From: Deltaproteobacteria bacterium CG11_big_fil_rev_8_21_14_0_20_47_16
GTDB lineage: Bacteria; UBA10199; GCA-002796325; 1-14-0-20-47-16
DNA: 64,000 nucleotides
NCBI GenBank assembly: GCA_002796325.1
Contig: PCXA01000018.1
Location: forward strand, 1 to 64,000
Reading direction: 5' to 3'
Every line of letters begins with the position of its first letter. Position 1 is the stretch's first letter. Shown piece after piece: positions 45,943-55,116 of this stretch. A program made the position numbers and the translations under genes. The notes beneath the pieces were generated by a model. It saw nothing but the letters and a program-made list of their open reading frames with translations. It ran no database searches and had not been told where the DNA came from.

Positions 45943-46803
45943 TTAATTTCCTAACTCGAACACCATGATGCGTTCGGTTCCAGATAAATCAGTATATGAA
46001 GTTGGTGCTTGCCATTGCGGCGTGGCCTTAGCGATTGCTGCGATGTCTGCGTGTTGGCCAAGTCCAGTCTCGATGAGCAGCGCGCCGCCAGTATTCAGTT
46101 GAGTGGGCGCATCCTGCAGGAGCTGTCGGTAAAATGCAAGCCCATCTTCGCCACCATCCAATGCCAACTTGGGTTCAAATTGTGCAACTTCGGGTTGAAG
46201 TTTGGAAATTTCAGCGCTTGGAATGTAGGGGGGGTTGGAAATGATCAAGTCCACAGCCGTCATGCCGGACATGATCCGGCATCCAGTAGTGAGCGTGATC
46301 GTTGCCCCCAATTGTTTCGCATTTCTCTGTGCGACTTCAAGTGCTGCTTCTGATGCATCCACAGCGGTGACTTGTAGCTGTGGTCGTTCGAGCGCTACTG
46401 TCGAGGCAATACAGCCTGAGCCGGTTCCAAAATCCAAGACCCGTGTGGCAGTGGGATGTACATCCAACCATTCCAATGCGCGTGCGACCAGCTGCTCTGT
46501 TTCAGGGCGCGGAATTAAAACAGCTGGTGTCACCGAAAAACGTCGCCCATAAAATTCGGTGTATCCCATGATGTATTGCAACGGTTCCCGTTTGCCACGG
46601 CGTTGTACCTGTGTGCGAAAGCGGGCAAGATCAGGTTCAGCGACAGGTTGATCGAAATGCATGTACAACTCAATTCGCTTCATTCCCAAAATGTCGCTTA
46701 ACAGTAGTTCGGCATCCAGGCGTGGATTGGGTACGCCGCGATCTGTAAAATAAGCGGCGGTTCGTTCCAACAAGGGCAAGATTGTCCACGTTTGGGTCGT
46801 CAT
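45943..46803 (-). CDS. prmC: Peptide chain release factor glutamine methyltransferase
   Basis: 286 aa SAM-dependent methyltransferase that modifies the GGQ Gln of release factors. Visible: the N-terminal helical domain with [16 protein letters not shown] motif [29 protein letters not shown], and the catalytic ISNPPYIPS (NPPY). Between these, normally an acidic/aromatic loop ending in D, this protein has [12 protein letters not shown], which is exactly the translation of a palindromic repeat at 46259-46290. The start overlaps prfA by 4 nt. Function is likely kept because the SAM and NPPY motifs are intact, but the altered loop may matter. Confidence 0.94.
   Translation of the reverse strand: MTTQTWTILPLLERTAAYFTDRGVPNPRLDAELLLSDILGMKRIELYMHFDQPVAEPDLARFRTQVQRRGKREPLQYIMGYTEFYGRRFSVTPAVLIPRPETEQLVARALEWLDVHPTATRVLDFGTGSGCIASTVALERPQLQVTAVDASEAALEVAQRNAKQLGATITLTTGCRIMSGMTAVDLIISNPPYIPSAEISKLQPEVAQFEPKLALDGGEDGLAFYRQLLQDAPTQLNTGGALLIETGLGQHADIAAIAKATPQWQAPTSYTDLSGTERIMVFELGN
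46259..46290. repeat. Palindromic repeat inside prmC
   Basis: ATGCCGGA (46262-46269), 5-nt spacer, TCCGGCAT (46275-46282), followed by CCAGTAGT. The core matches the widespread GTCATGCCGGA...TCCGGCATCC-type intergenic palindrome known from many proteobacterial genomes. Here it is in frame within the prmC coding sequence. Confidence 0.7.
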
Positions 46804-47876
46804 GTGGTTTGTTGTAACAACTCTGTTTGGTAGTGGGTGCGCAATGCGACGATCAAATCGTCAATACGGCCTTCCATCACGGTGTCCAATTGATGCAATG
46901 TCAGGCCAATGCGATGATCAGTGATACGATTTTGCGGAAAATTATAGGTGCGAATCTTTTCGCTGCGATCGCCGCTGCCAATTTGCGAACGGCGTGTGGC
47001 GGATTCCGTGGCATGTTGCTCAGCCAACATGCGATCATACAGGCGCGACCGTAAAACAGTCATGGCCTTTGCGCGATTCTTGATTTGGGAGCGCTCTTCC
47101 TGACAGGCGACTACAATGCCTGAGGGAATGTGGGTAATGCGCACGGCAGAGTCGGTGGTGTTAACACCTTGGCCACCAGGACCTGATGAGCGATAAATAT
47201 CCACGCGCAGATCCTTTTCATCAATTTTCAGATCAATCTCTTCGGCTTCAGGTAGAACAGCAACGGTCACCGCTGATGTGTGTACACGACCCTGTGTTTC
47301 GGTTTTGGGAACACGTTGCACACGGTGGACACCGCTTTCATATTTGAAATCGCTGTAGGCACCTTTACCTGAAATGGTGGCGATAACTTCTTTTAGTCCA
47401 CCAATTCCGGTGGGACTGGATTCCATGACATCCACACGCCACCGTTTTGATTCAGCATAGCGCGTATACATGCGAAAGAGCTCGGCCGCGAACAGTCCGG
47501 ATTCTTCACCACCGGTACCGGCACGGATTTCCAAAACAATATTTTTGTCATCACTGGGATCTTTGGGCAGTAACAAGACTTGAATTTGGCTGGCCAGCTC
47601 TTCCATGTGCTTTTCAAGATCGGGCAATTCTTCTTCCGCCATGGCCGCCATCTCTTTGTCACCGCTGGCGATAAGTTCGCGATGGCCATCACAATCACTA
47701 CGCAGTTTTTTAAACTCTGCGTAGACAGTCATGAGTTCACTTAGGTCGGAATGTTCTTTGGCAACGGCTTGGTACTGCGCCATGTTTGCGGCAACATCGG
47801 GATCGCCCATTTGTGCGGACAGTTCAGAATAGCGACGGGCAATATCGGCCAATTTTTTTTCCCACTGATACGTCAT
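46800..47876 (-). CDS. prfA: Peptide chain release factor 1
   Basis: 358 aa. RF1 reads UAA and UAG. The N-terminal helical domain is followed by [19 protein letters not shown], the RF1 anticodon-like region containing the P-A/V-T type motif near [19 protein letters not shown], the catalytic [18 protein letters not shown] (GGQ), and the C-terminal [12 protein letters not shown]. It is preceded by GAGG and a terminator for rpmE. It overlaps prmC, which methylates the GGQ Gln. Confidence 0.98.
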   Translation of the reverse strand: MTYQWEKKLADIARRYSELSAQMGDPDVAANMAQYQAVAKEHSDLSELMTVYAEFKKLRSDCDGHRELIASGDKEMAAMAEEELPDLEKHMEELASQIQVLLLPKDPSDDKNIVLEIRAGTGGEESGLFAAELFRMYTRYAESKRWRVDVMESSPTGIGGLKEVIATISGKGAYSDFKYESGVHRVQRVPKTETQGRVHTSAVTVAVLPEAEEIDLKIDEKDLRVDIYRSSGPGGQGVNTTDSAVRITHIPSGIVVACQEERSQIKNRAKAMTVLRSRLYDRMLAEQHATESATRRSQIGSGDRSEKIRTYNFPQNRITDHRIGLTLHQLDTVMEGRIDDLIVALRTHYQTELLQQTT

Positions 47877-47887
47877 AAAACTCCTCT

Positions 47888-47921
47888 AAAAAAAACCCCG
47901 TTCAGATTGCTCTAAACGGGG
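47888..47921 (-). terminator. Rho-independent terminator after rpmE
   Basis: Stem CCCCGTT/AACGGGG, extended after one mismatch by AGA/TCT around a TTGC loop. On the minus strand it is followed by eight T. It separates rpmE from prfA. Confidence 0.88.
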
Positions 47922-47967
47922 CTCGATTCCCCAATCCGATTGAGGGGACAATGGCAGGGAATCAAAA

Positions 47968-48216
47968 TTAGCTGGGCTGCTTGTCCGTTGTGCTCTTGCC
48001 CTTGGCTGGCTTTTTCCAGTTGGCGTAACGCTTCTGGAATTGATCGACCTTACCAGCGGTATCAATTAATTTTTGCTTACCCGTGTAATAGGGATGACAT
48101 GCTGAACAAATTTCCACGTTAAAATCTTTACCTTTGGTGGAAATGGTTTTGATGCTGTGACCGCATGCACAAGTAATCGTAATAGCGGCAACTTTGGGAT
48201 GAATGTTCTCTCTCAT
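47968..48216 (-). CDS. rpmE: 50S ribosomal protein L31
   Basis: 82 aa from the ATG at 48216 (MRENIHPKV...); the frame is open 4 codons more upstream. It is the zinc type: CAC in TITCACGHS and CSAC in EICSACHPYYTGKQ provide four Cys. The C-terminus has a Lys/Pro-rich tail (KKPAKGKSTTDKQPS) longer than usual. It precedes prfA and is separated from it by a terminator. Confidence 0.96.
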   Translation of the reverse strand: MRENIHPKVAAITITCACGHSIKTISTKGKDFNVEICSACHPYYTGKQKLIDTAGKVDQFQKRYANWKKPAKGKSTTDKQPS

Positions 48217-48306
48217 AATAGGCTCCAATGCTCTGTTAAAGGACGGGCGTGGCTATCACAGGGCTTGCGGGACGATCAAGGGATTTTGCGGCTAAAATGG
48301 ATAAAA

Positions 48307-48618
48307 CTAGGCTTTTCGAGGTTTTGACGGGGTTTTTATGATTCTGTCGAGATAACTCAGGAGTGATTCATCTCGAGCAACGGGGGTACCGCCCTTTGTT
48401 ATAGCGGCCAGAGGGGATTCAAGTCGCCCTTCGGCATAGGTGGCGTTTGACTTCATAACAACCTGTTTTTTATTGGCTTTTCCTGTAAAAACATCGCGTG
48501 CGCCTTGGAGAAGGCTTACTGTACGTGGTTGGGACTTGGTTGTGGCAGGTCTTTGGGCCACATCACGGTTTACGGCACGCTGAGCAGGTTTATGAACAGG
48601 TTTGTTATGAACAGCCAT
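48307..48618 (-). CDS. Small basic protein of unknown function
   Basis: 103 aa from the ATG at 48618, preceded by AAAGGAG. The first half is rich in Lys, Pro, Gln, Arg and Thr (HKPAQRAVNRDVAQRPATTK) and likely disordered; the second half has short helices, with DESLLSYLDRIIKTPSKPRK at the end. No signal peptide. I recognise no family. Upstream is a 5' region of 364 bases before the divergent transporter. Confidence 0.65.
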   Translation of the reverse strand: MAVHNKPVHKPAQRAVNRDVAQRPATTKSQPRTVSLLQGARDVFTGKANKKQVVMKSNATYAEGRLESPLAAITKGGTPVARDESLLSYLDRIIKTPSKPRKA

Positions 48619-48890
48619 TATTACTCCTTTGGGCAACTCTGTAATGGTACCTGAATCGCACCCCTGGATATAGAGCAAAATTGCTGCCAACTACGTAATC
48701 TTCCTTAATTCTTGTAAGCTATTGAAAAATAATGGTAACAGCCTTGCACCGCAGGTGTGGGACAGCCTGGGATGTGGGACTCATGGCCCCATTTTTCCTG
48801 AAGTTGGGGTCCAGAAACCAAAAAATTGGACATATAGGGAATGTGATGGTAGGCGGCTTTAACTCGTTTCAGAATTTTCCAAAAATAAAG

Positions 48891-48978
48891 CCATACTGTG
48901 GCTTTGCCAGCAGTATGGCGCGGGGGCACGGGGGCCATTGGAGCCTTCGCGTACAGGGGCCCCCGATTCAAAAGGGGG
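48891..48978 (+). promoter_or_regulatory. Structured leader of the transporter gene
   Basis: First hairpin: CCATACTG (48891-48898) with CAGTATGG (48911-48918), capped by TGGC-TTT-GCCA. Second: CGGGGGCC (48929-48936) with GGCCCCCG (48958-48965). The C-run 48960-48964 could instead pair with the Shine-Dalgarno GGGGG at 48974-48978, so the two folds exclude each other. The rest of the 48619-48890 gap holds a possible CCCCA/TGGGG stem near 48786 and no gene. Confidence 0.4.
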
Positions 48979-48982
48979 ACCC

Positions 48983-50389
48983 ATGGCTAAGGCAGTGAAC
49001 CACTCCGTCGCATACCGTCGTCGTCGTTTTCTTAACTGGCTACCTATGGGGTTGGCATACGCCTTCATGTATTTTGGTCGCTACAATCTGACTGTTGCAA
49101 AGTCAGCGTTGGGTGATGATGTGATGACCAAAGCAGATTTTGGATTAATTTTTGCGGTAGGTGCTTGGGTGTATGCGTTGTCCTTTTTGATTAACGGGCC
49201 ACTCACTGACAAGTGGGGCGGGCGGTGCACCATGTTGTTGGGTGTTGCTGGTGCATTGGTATGTAATTTTTTGATGGGCATTGTGTTGTACGCTAACATG
49301 TATTGGGATTGGCAAATTCACATCGTTGGTTACTTCGTCGTTCTCTATGCGCTTAATATGTATTTTCAAAGTTTTGGTGCCGCTGCCATTGTAACAGTAA
49401 AGGCGCCCTGGTTTCATGTGCGCGAACGCGGTACCTTCTCCACCATTTTTGGTATTATTATTTCACTCGGAATCTATTTTGCATTTGATTGGGGGTTTGC
49501 CGTGGTGCAAGCCACACGTGCGAACTTGGGTGAGTTGAGCGGTGTTGCTGCGGTGGTTCAAAAAATCTTTGTGACAGGCGGAACGGGAGTGAATCAGAAC
49601 TGGTGGATATTCTTTGTTCCCGCAATCTTGATGGCCATTTTTTGGGTGATCATGTTCTTCACTCTTCGTGATACGCCTGGGCAAGCGGGGTTTCCCGATT
49701 TTGATACGGGAGAAGGTCGCCTGACCAGCTCTGGAGAGCGTGAACCTATCACACGTGTATTTGGGAAAATTCTGACACATCCCGTGTTGATGATTGTATG
49801 TGGCATTGAGTTTTGTAGTGGCATCATGCGCAATGGCATTATGCATTGGTATCCCATCATGGCCAAAGAAGTGGGGTTCTATAAAGAGTTTGTCATCACG
49901 CGTGACTGGGGATTGATGTTGTTACTGTGTGGTGTGGTGGGTGCAACACTCACCGGTTGGGCATCCGATCATTTGTTCCAATCTCGTCGTGCACCGATGG
50001 CTGGCATTTTATATTTTCTCATGATTGTTGCCGCAATGGTTATGGGTAATCAGTTGGGTGTGGACATGTGGATACCCGGCATGATGGGGCTCGTGATTTC
50101 TATGGGTGTTATTGGTGTGCACGGCATTTTGTCAGGCACTGCAACGGCTGATTTTGCAGGCACCAAAAATTCTGGTGCGGCTGTCGGTATTGTGGACGGC
50201 ATGGTTTATTTGGGAACGGGGTTTCAATCCATCGTCATCGGCCTACTTGTTCCAACAGGGGACGAAGCCAAAAACCCCGCCAACTGGAGTGCATGGCCAT
50301 TTTTCTTGGTGCCATTTGCAATTATTGGATTCTTCCTTGCGCTGCGTATTTGGAATGCGCTGCCATCGAATGTGAAGATGAAAAAATAA
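48983..50389 (+). CDS. MFS organophosphate:phosphate antiporter (GlpT/UhpT family)
   Basis: 468 aa from the ATG at 48983, which follows AAAAGGGGG. Twelve hydrophobic segments; the start RRRRFLNWLPMGLAYAFMYFGRYNLTVAK is typical of the GlpT/UhpT/UhpC group, as are NGPLTDKWGGR after TM2 and the late GTKNSGAAVGIVDGMVYLG. Such carriers exchange glycerol-3-phosphate or hexose phosphates for phosphate; homologues are also found in intracellular and predatory bacteria. The exact substrate is open. A long loop in the middle (VVQATRANLGELSGVAAVVQK) separates the halves. Its leader is strongly structured (see the regulatory entry). Confidence 0.9.
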   Translation: MAKAVNHSVAYRRRRFLNWLPMGLAYAFMYFGRYNLTVAKSALGDDVMTKADFGLIFAVGAWVYALSFLINGPLTDKWGGRCTMLLGVAGALVCNFLMGIVLYANMYWDWQIHIVGYFVVLYALNMYFQSFGAAAIVTVKAPWFHVRERGTFSTIFGIIISLGIYFAFDWGFAVVQATRANLGELSGVAAVVQKIFVTGGTGVNQNWWIFFVPAILMAIFWVIMFFTLRDTPGQAGFPDFDTGEGRLTSSGEREPITRVFGKILTHPVLMIVCGIEFCSGIMRNGIMHWYPIMAKEVGFYKEFVITRDWGLMLLLCGVVGATLTGWASDHLFQSRRAPMAGILYFLMIVAAMVMGNQLGVDMWIPGMMGLVISMGVIGVHGILSGTATADFAGTKNSGAAVGIVDGMVYLGTGFQSIVIGLLVPTGDEAKNPANWSAWPFFLVPFAIIGFFLALRIWNALPSNVKMKK

Positions 50390-51754
50390 TTAATACAAAA
50401 GTTGCAACGCTTCGTTCACGTTGGCTACTCCCACGACTTCCATTCCTTTGGGGGCCTTGAGTTTGGCTTGGCTGCGGGGGACAATCATGCGCGTGAAGCC
50501 CATCTTGTGGGCTTCATTCATGCGTACATCCAACGCAGAGACAGCGCGGACTTCGCCGGTAAGGCCGACTTCGCCCACCAATAATAAATGCGGATCAAGT
50601 GGTTTATTCATCACACTGGAATGCACGGCACACACGAGTCCCAAATCAATGGCGGGTTCCGCCACCTTCATGCCGCCGGCGACATTCACAAAGATATCTT
50701 GGTCGTGGAGCTGCACGCCAATAATTTTATCGAGGACTGCCACAAGCAGCGACAAACGGTTGGCATCCACACCCAGAGCCGTGCGCCGCGGATTGGCAAG
50801 CCCTGACGGGCTGACGAGTGCTTGAATTTCAACGAGTACCGGACGGCTGCCTTCGAGTGATGAGACAACAACAGAACCGGGGTGATTGATCGGACGTTCC
50901 GCCAAAAATAGCGACGATGGATTGGCGACTTCTTGCAAGCCCAAACCCGTCATTTCGAAGACGCCGATTTCATTAGTGGATCCAAAACGATTTTTCACGG
51001 TGCGAAGCAGGCGAAATGGATGACCGCGTTCGCCTTCAAAGTACAACACGGTATCCACCATGTGCTCAAGCGTCTTGGGTCCCGCAATGGCGCCATCTTT
51101 GGTAACATGTCCAACGAGCAGTGTTGCGATGCCGGTAGCCTTGGAGAGCAACATGAATTGTCCCGTGGCTTCGCGAATTTGGCTAACGGTTCCGGGCGAT
51201 GAAGTGATGCTATTTGAGTAAATGGTTTGAATGGAATCAACGGCGATGACAGCGGGTTTGAGTTTTTTAACTTCTTCCAAAACTTTTTCAAGGCAGTTTT
51301 CGGTGATAACATAAATCTGAGATGCATTGACGCCCAAACGTTCGGCACGCTGTTTAATTTGCGGCGCGGATTCTTCACCTGAAATGTAGAGAAGGGGCTG
51401 TTCTGTTTTGGCCATCGCCCCAAAAATTTGTAGAATGAGTGTGGATTTACCAATGCCGGGATCACCGCCAATTAAAGAGAGTGAACCGGGAACAATGCCA
51501 CCACCCATGACACGATCAAATTCCGCAATACCCACGGCTTGATGGCGACCCGTGTCTTGAGAAATATCGGGGAGTTTGACGGGACTACTTTGTGACACAA
51601 TGCCAGCGAGTGCGGGTTTTGCGTTGATGTTGTCCGAGCCCACGGCCTCTTCAACCAGGCTTCCCCACGCACCACAGTCGGGACAACGTCCTAACCACTT
51701 GGGTGCTTGCGTGCCGCATTTCTGACAGGAAAATATGGTGCGTAGTTTGGCCAT
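50390..51754 (-). CDS. radA: DNA repair protein RadA (Sms)
   Basis: 454 aa from the ATG at 51754 (5 codons into a slightly longer open frame). Zinc finger FSCQKCGTQAPKWLGRCPDCG, Walker A GGDPGIGKSTLILQ, the RadA-specific KNRFGSTNEIGVFEM motif, and a Lon-like C-terminal domain (VGEVGLTGEVRAV). RadA assists branch migration in recombination. A TATAGT box lies 14 nt upstream of the start. It is convergent with the transporter: the stop codons abut. Confidence 0.97.
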   Translation of the reverse strand: MAKLRTIFSCQKCGTQAPKWLGRCPDCGAWGSLVEEAVGSDNINAKPALAGIVSQSSPVKLPDISQDTGRHQAVGIAEFDRVMGGGIVPGSLSLIGGDPGIGKSTLILQIFGAMAKTEQPLLYISGEESAPQIKQRAERLGVNASQIYVITENCLEKVLEEVKKLKPAVIAVDSIQTIYSNSITSSPGTVSQIREATGQFMLLSKATGIATLLVGHVTKDGAIAGPKTLEHMVDTVLYFEGERGHPFRLLRTVKNRFGSTNEIGVFEMTGLGLQEVANPSSLFLAERPINHPGSVVVSSLEGSRPVLVEIQALVSPSGLANPRRTALGVDANRLSLLVAVLDKIIGVQLHDQDIFVNVAGGMKVAEPAIDLGLVCAVHSSVMNKPLDPHLLLVGEVGLTGEVRAVSALDVRMNEAHKMGFTRMIVPRSQAKLKAPKGMEVVGVANVNEALQLLY

Positions 51755-51829
51755 GCAATTCCCATTCACTATATGGCATTGGTCAAGTCAAGGTGAATCC
51801 AATTCCATCCTTGCCAGATAAAGCGAATC

Positions 51830-51835
51830 TATAAT
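51830..51835 (+). promoter_or_regulatory. -10 box of pgpA
   Basis: A perfect TATAAT 14 nt before the ATG of pgpA. No good -35 is seen at normal spacing. Confidence 0.45.
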
Positions 51836-51849
51836 AGACCCGTTTGTCT

Positions 51850-52305
51850 ATGAACCGTATTATACTCGCACTCTCGAGTGGGCTCGGTACGGGCTACTCG
51901 CCCATTGCACCCGGTACCATGGGCAGTTTGCTTGCCATCCCATTTGTGCTGATGCTCTTGTCGCTGCCGCTCTCCACATATTTAGTAACGGTCATTACAT
52001 TTATCTTCATGGCCTGCTGGATTTCTGAACAAGCGCGGCAAATTTATCAAGTCAACGATGCCCCTCAAGTTGTAATCGATGAAATTGCGGGTATGCTGGT
52101 GGTATTCATTGGCCAAGATCCAAGTATGATCACCGTCATCACTGGTTTTATTTTATTCCGTGTGATGGACATCTGGAAGCCGTGGCCATGCCGCTGGTTC
52201 GACAAAAAGATGCATAACGGTTACGGCATTGTGTTGGATGATGTCGTAGCGGGCGTGTATGCGAACCTGTTACTGTGGGTTCTGGTTTATTTCTTTCCTC
52301 AATGA
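51850..52305 (+). CDS. pgpA: Phosphatidylglycerophosphatase A
   Basis: 151 aa from the ATG at 51850. Integral membrane phosphatase converting phosphatidylglycerophosphate to phosphatidylglycerol. Family phrases: SSGLGTGYSPIAPGTMGSL, VVIDEIAGMLVVFIG (with the conserved DE) and LFRVMDIWKPWPCRWFD. Four hydrophobic stretches. It overlaps pncC by 4 nt (ATGA) and opens a string of pgpA-pncC-thpR-recA, a grouping known from deltaproteobacteria. Confidence 0.95.
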   Translation: MNRIILALSSGLGTGYSPIAPGTMGSLLAIPFVLMLLSLPLSTYLVTVITFIFMACWISEQARQIYQVNDAPQVVIDEIAGMLVVFIGQDPSMITVITGFILFRVMDIWKPWPCRWFDKKMHNGYGIVLDDVVAGVYANLLLWVLVYFFPQ

Positions 52306-52775
52306 CAACTCTCGCTGCTGAAATTGGGCAATTGTTGGCCACGCGCAACGAAACTATTGCGATTGCAGAGTCCTGCACGGGTGGTTTTATCGCGAACGCG
52401 ATTACCAATGTGCCGGGCGCATCCCAGTATTTTGATCGGGGAGCTGTAACCTATAGTAACAAAGCCAAGCAAGATTGGCTGGCTGTAGCCCCTACTATAA
52501 TAGAGGCACATGGTGCCGTGAGTGAGGACTGCGCCAAGGCGATGGCGGTAGGGATTCGCAATGCGGCCAAGTCAACTTACGGAATTTCAGTGACTGGGAT
52601 TGCAGGTCCCAGTGGTGGAACGCCAGAAAAGCCTGTGGGGACGGTGTTTGTAGGGCTTGCATCACCATCAGGTGTGGCTGTTCAAAAATTCTTTTTCCCT
52701 AAAGGGCGTGAAGCGTTTAAACTGGCGGTCTGTGATGCAACACTTGAAATGCTAAAGAATCAGTTAAAAGGATAA
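52302..52775 (+). CDS. pncC: Nicotinamide-nucleotide amidohydrolase PncC (CinA C-terminal domain)
   Basis: 157 aa. Stand-alone CinA C-terminal domain: TIAIAESCTGGFIANAITNVPGAS, DRGAVTYSNKAK, and VTGIAGPSGGTPEKPVGTVFVGL. It deamidates NMN to NaMN in pyridine nucleotide salvage. The N-terminal MoaB-like part of full CinA is missing, which is normal for PncC. It starts within the pgpA stop. Confidence 0.95.
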   Translation: MTTLAAEIGQLLATRNETIAIAESCTGGFIANAITNVPGASQYFDRGAVTYSNKAKQDWLAVAPTIIEAHGAVSEDCAKAMAVGIRNAAKSTYGISVTGIAGPSGGTPEKPVGTVFVGLASPSGVAVQKFFFPKGREAFKLAVCDATLEMLKNQLKG

Positions 52776-52777
52776 CA

Positions 52778-53350
52778 ATGCCCAACAAGATTCGTGCATT
52801 TTTGGCTATAACGATACCTCTCAAGGTTCAAAAGAATGTCGAGGCATTGCTGAAGGGCTTTCGGCAGAAAGCGCCTGAGGTCAATTGGTTCTCACCAGAA
52901 AAATTACATGTGACGCTCTATTTTTTTGGCGACGTTGATGAGCAAAAACTAATGAATCAGATGGTTCCGGCTGTTGAAGCTGCAATCAAATCCGAACCAC
53001 CACTTGATCTATCTTGTGTGGGTATTGGTGTTTTCCCGGATTGGAAATATCCCAAGGTTATTTGGGCAGGCATTTCAGGGGATACGGATCGCCTACTACT
53101 TATGCACGAACAGGTTGTGGATAACTTAAAGCCATTTGACCTAAAACGCGACAAACGCTTGTTTCGTCCGCACTTAACGATCGGTCGCGCGGACAAAATT
53201 CGGAAAGATGCACACGTTGTTCAATTGGTGGAACACTTGGGCCCCATTGAGTTTGGCCATATTCCGGTAAAAGAACTTACGCTCTTTAGAAGTGAGTTGA
53301 CAAACGACGGTCCGATATATACGCCACTCAAAGTTTTACCTCTCGGTTAA
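52778..53350 (+). CDS. thpR: RNA 2',3'-cyclic phosphodiesterase
   Basis: 190 aa, LigT/ThpR family. Two HxTx motifs, in [10 protein letters not shown] and RPHLTIGRA, form the 2H active site; IRAFLAITI at the start is typical. It hydrolyses 2',3'-cyclic phosphates. AAAAGGA precedes the ATG, 2 nt after the pncC stop. Next gene is recA. Confidence 0.94.
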   Translation: MPNKIRAFLAITIPLKVQKNVEALLKGFRQKAPEVNWFSPEKLHVTLYFFGDVDEQKLMNQMVPAVEAAIKSEPPLDLSCVGIGVFPDWKYPKVIWAGISGDTDRLLLMHEQVVDNLKPFDLKRDKRLFRPHLTIGRADKIRKDAHVVQLVEHLGPIEFGHIPVKELTLFRSELTNDGPIYTPLKVLPLG

Positions 53351-53379
53351 TCATTCCCGCACGGGAAAAGGAGTCATTT

Positions 53380-54450
53380 ATGGAACAAAATGAAAATCGC
53401 GAAAAGACGATTGGTCTTGCGATTAGCGCAATCGAAAAACAATTCGGCAAAGGCTCAATCATGCGCCTCGGCAAAGACGAAAAAGTGGGGAATATTGATG
53501 CCATTTCCACAGGCTCCATGACATTGGACTTGGCCTTGGGCATCGGTGGTTTGCCACGTGGCCGTATTGTTGAAGTGTATGGACCAGAATCTTCTGGTAA
53601 AACCACATTGGCATTGCAGGTCGTGGCCAATGCGCAAAAGACCGGTGGCATTGCGGCGTATGTCGATGCCGAACATGCACTGGATGTGGAATATGCGCGC
53701 AAGTTGGGTGTGAAAACAGAAGACCTGCTCATTTCGCAGCCCGATGGCGGTGAACAAGCGCTTGAAATTGTGGAAACCCTGGTGCGCAGTGGTGCCATGG
53801 ATGTGATTGTCGTGGATTCTGTTGCTGCATTGGTCCCACGTTCAGAACTTGAAGGCGACATGGGCGATGCCACCATGGGTGCTCAAGCCCGTTTGATGAG
53901 TCAGGCGCTGCGCAAATTGACTGCAACCGTGTCAAAGTCCAAGACTCTCCTCATTTTTATTAACCAAATCCGCATGAAGATCGGTGTCATGTTTGGAAAT
54001 CCTGAAACCACCACCGGTGGCAATGCACTCAAGTTCTATGCCTCTGTGCGCATGGATATTCGTCGCATTGCGCCCATTAAGAAGGGTGATGAAATTGTGG
54101 GTAGCCGCACGCGTGTGAAGGTTGTGAAGAACAAGGTAGCTGCACCATTCCGTCAGGCCGAGTTTGATATTTTGTATGGTGAAGGCATCAGTCGCGCTGG
54201 CGATGTCTTGGATCTGGCCAGTGAACACAATATCATTGAAAAGAGTGGTACTTGGTTCTCATTTGGTGCCGAGCGCATTGGTCAAGGTCGTGACAATGCC
54301 GTGGGCTTCTTGAAAGACAATCCCAAGCTGCTCGCACAAGCCGAAAAGATGTTGCTTGCCAAGTTGGGTGCAGTGGCACCCGTTGCGGGGCAGGCGGATA
54401 CTGAAAAGGCCGCCAAGCCAGATGCCAAATCCGCAAAGGCTGCAAAGTAA
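53380..54450 (+). CDS. recA: Recombinase RecA
   Basis: 356 aa. Strand-exchange ATPase and SOS coprotease. Walker [67 protein letters not shown], and [22 protein letters not shown]. The C-terminus is Ala/Lys rich ([14 protein letters not shown]) and less acidic than in E. coli. AAAAGGAG precedes the ATG. No obvious LexA box was identified by eye in the 29-nt gap to thpR. A terminator follows. Confidence 0.99.
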   Translation: MEQNENREKTIGLAISAIEKQFGKGSIMRLGKDEKVGNIDAISTGSMTLDLALGIGGLPRGRIVEVYGPESSGKTTLALQVVANAQKTGGIAAYVDAEHALDVEYARKLGVKTEDLLISQPDGGEQALEIVETLVRSGAMDVIVVDSVAALVPRSELEGDMGDATMGAQARLMSQALRKLTATVSKSKTLLIFINQIRMKIGVMFGNPETTTGGNALKFYASVRMDIRRIAPIKKGDEIVGSRTRVKVVKNKVAAPFRQAEFDILYGEGISRAGDVLDLASEHNIIEKSGTWFSFGAERIGQGRDNAVGFLKDNPKLLAQAEKMLLAKLGAVAPVAGQADTEKAAKPDAKSAKAAK

Positions 54451-54470
54451 TAATGTTAGAAGCTAAGCGG

Positions 54471-54510
54471 AAACTCCCCGGTAGAAGAATCTGCCGGGGA
54501 GTTTTGTTTT
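54471..54510 (+). terminator. Rho-independent terminator of recA
   Basis: Stem AAACTCCCCGG (54471-54481) with CCGGGGAGTTT (54494-54504), 12-nt loop, and a T-rich tail. It lies inside the upstream extension of the cupin frame, showing that the cupin starts later. Confidence 0.9.
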
Positions 54511-54554
54511 TAGTCATGTGTTGCATGGCCACGTCATGCGCAAGGAGGGCGCCA

Positions 54555-55058
54555 ATGCCAACCGTTGATCAACTCGTGAAGCAACTGGAATTGCAACCGC
54601 ATCCGGAGGGTGGCTTCTTTCGAGAAACCTATCGGGATAAAGGGGTTATTCCACACCAAGCTCTGCCAAAACAATTTAACGGTTCACGTAGCTATTCAAC
54701 AGCGATTTATTTTTTGCTTCCTCAAGGAAAATTCTCGGCGTTGCATCGCATTCATGCGGATGAAGTCTGGCACTTCTACTTGGGTGGTCCTCTGACTGTG
54801 GTTCAAATTTCTCCAAGTGGTGATGTTGAAAAGATTGTTTTAGGAAGTGATATTGAAAAGGGGCAACAACTCCAACATGTGGTGCCCGCCGGATACTGGT
54901 TTGGTGCGTATCCGAACCCCGGCACAGACTATTCGTTGGTGGGATGCACTGTGGCGCCCGGATTTGACTTTGCTGATTTTGAAATGGGATCCCGATCTGA
55001 ACTTCTTAAACAATTTCCGCAGGTCAAAGAGGTCATCGAACAGCTGACACATCCTTAG
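54555..55058 (+). CDS. DUF985-family cupin protein
   Basis: 167 aa from the ATG at 54555, which has AAGGAGG 6 nt upstream. The frame is open from 54453, but that stretch contains the recA terminator. The DUF985 (YML079w-like) pattern is clear: LELQPHPEGGFFRETYRD at the N-terminus, TAIYFLLPQGKFSALHRIHADEVWHFYLGGPL in the cupin core, and VVPAGYWFGAY, CTVAPGFDFADFEM. It is soluble; the fold can bind a metal or sugar-like ligand, but no activity is known to me. It lies between recA and alaS. Confidence 0.88.
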   Translation: MPTVDQLVKQLELQPHPEGGFFRETYRDKGVIPHQALPKQFNGSRSYSTAIYFLLPQGKFSALHRIHADEVWHFYLGGPLTVVQISPSGDVEKIVLGSDIEKGQQLQHVVPAGYWFGAYPNPGTDYSLVGCTVAPGFDFADFEMGSRSELLKQFPQVKEVIEQLTHP

Positions 55059-55116
55059 AATCGGTTTTCGGCTTTTCTATTGTGGCTTTCTAATGGTTTC
55101 GCTAGGAACCCGCCTT

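Noticed and set aside
48705-48998. Two 88-codon frames, one on each strand, in the transporter leader
   Set aside because: They overlap each other and the structured leader, have no start signals, and end in repeat-like sequence.
54453-54554. Upstream extension of the cupin gene with a lipoprotein-like start
   Set aside because: It contains the recA terminator, and AAGGAGG marks the ATG at 54555, which matches the DUF985 N-terminus.
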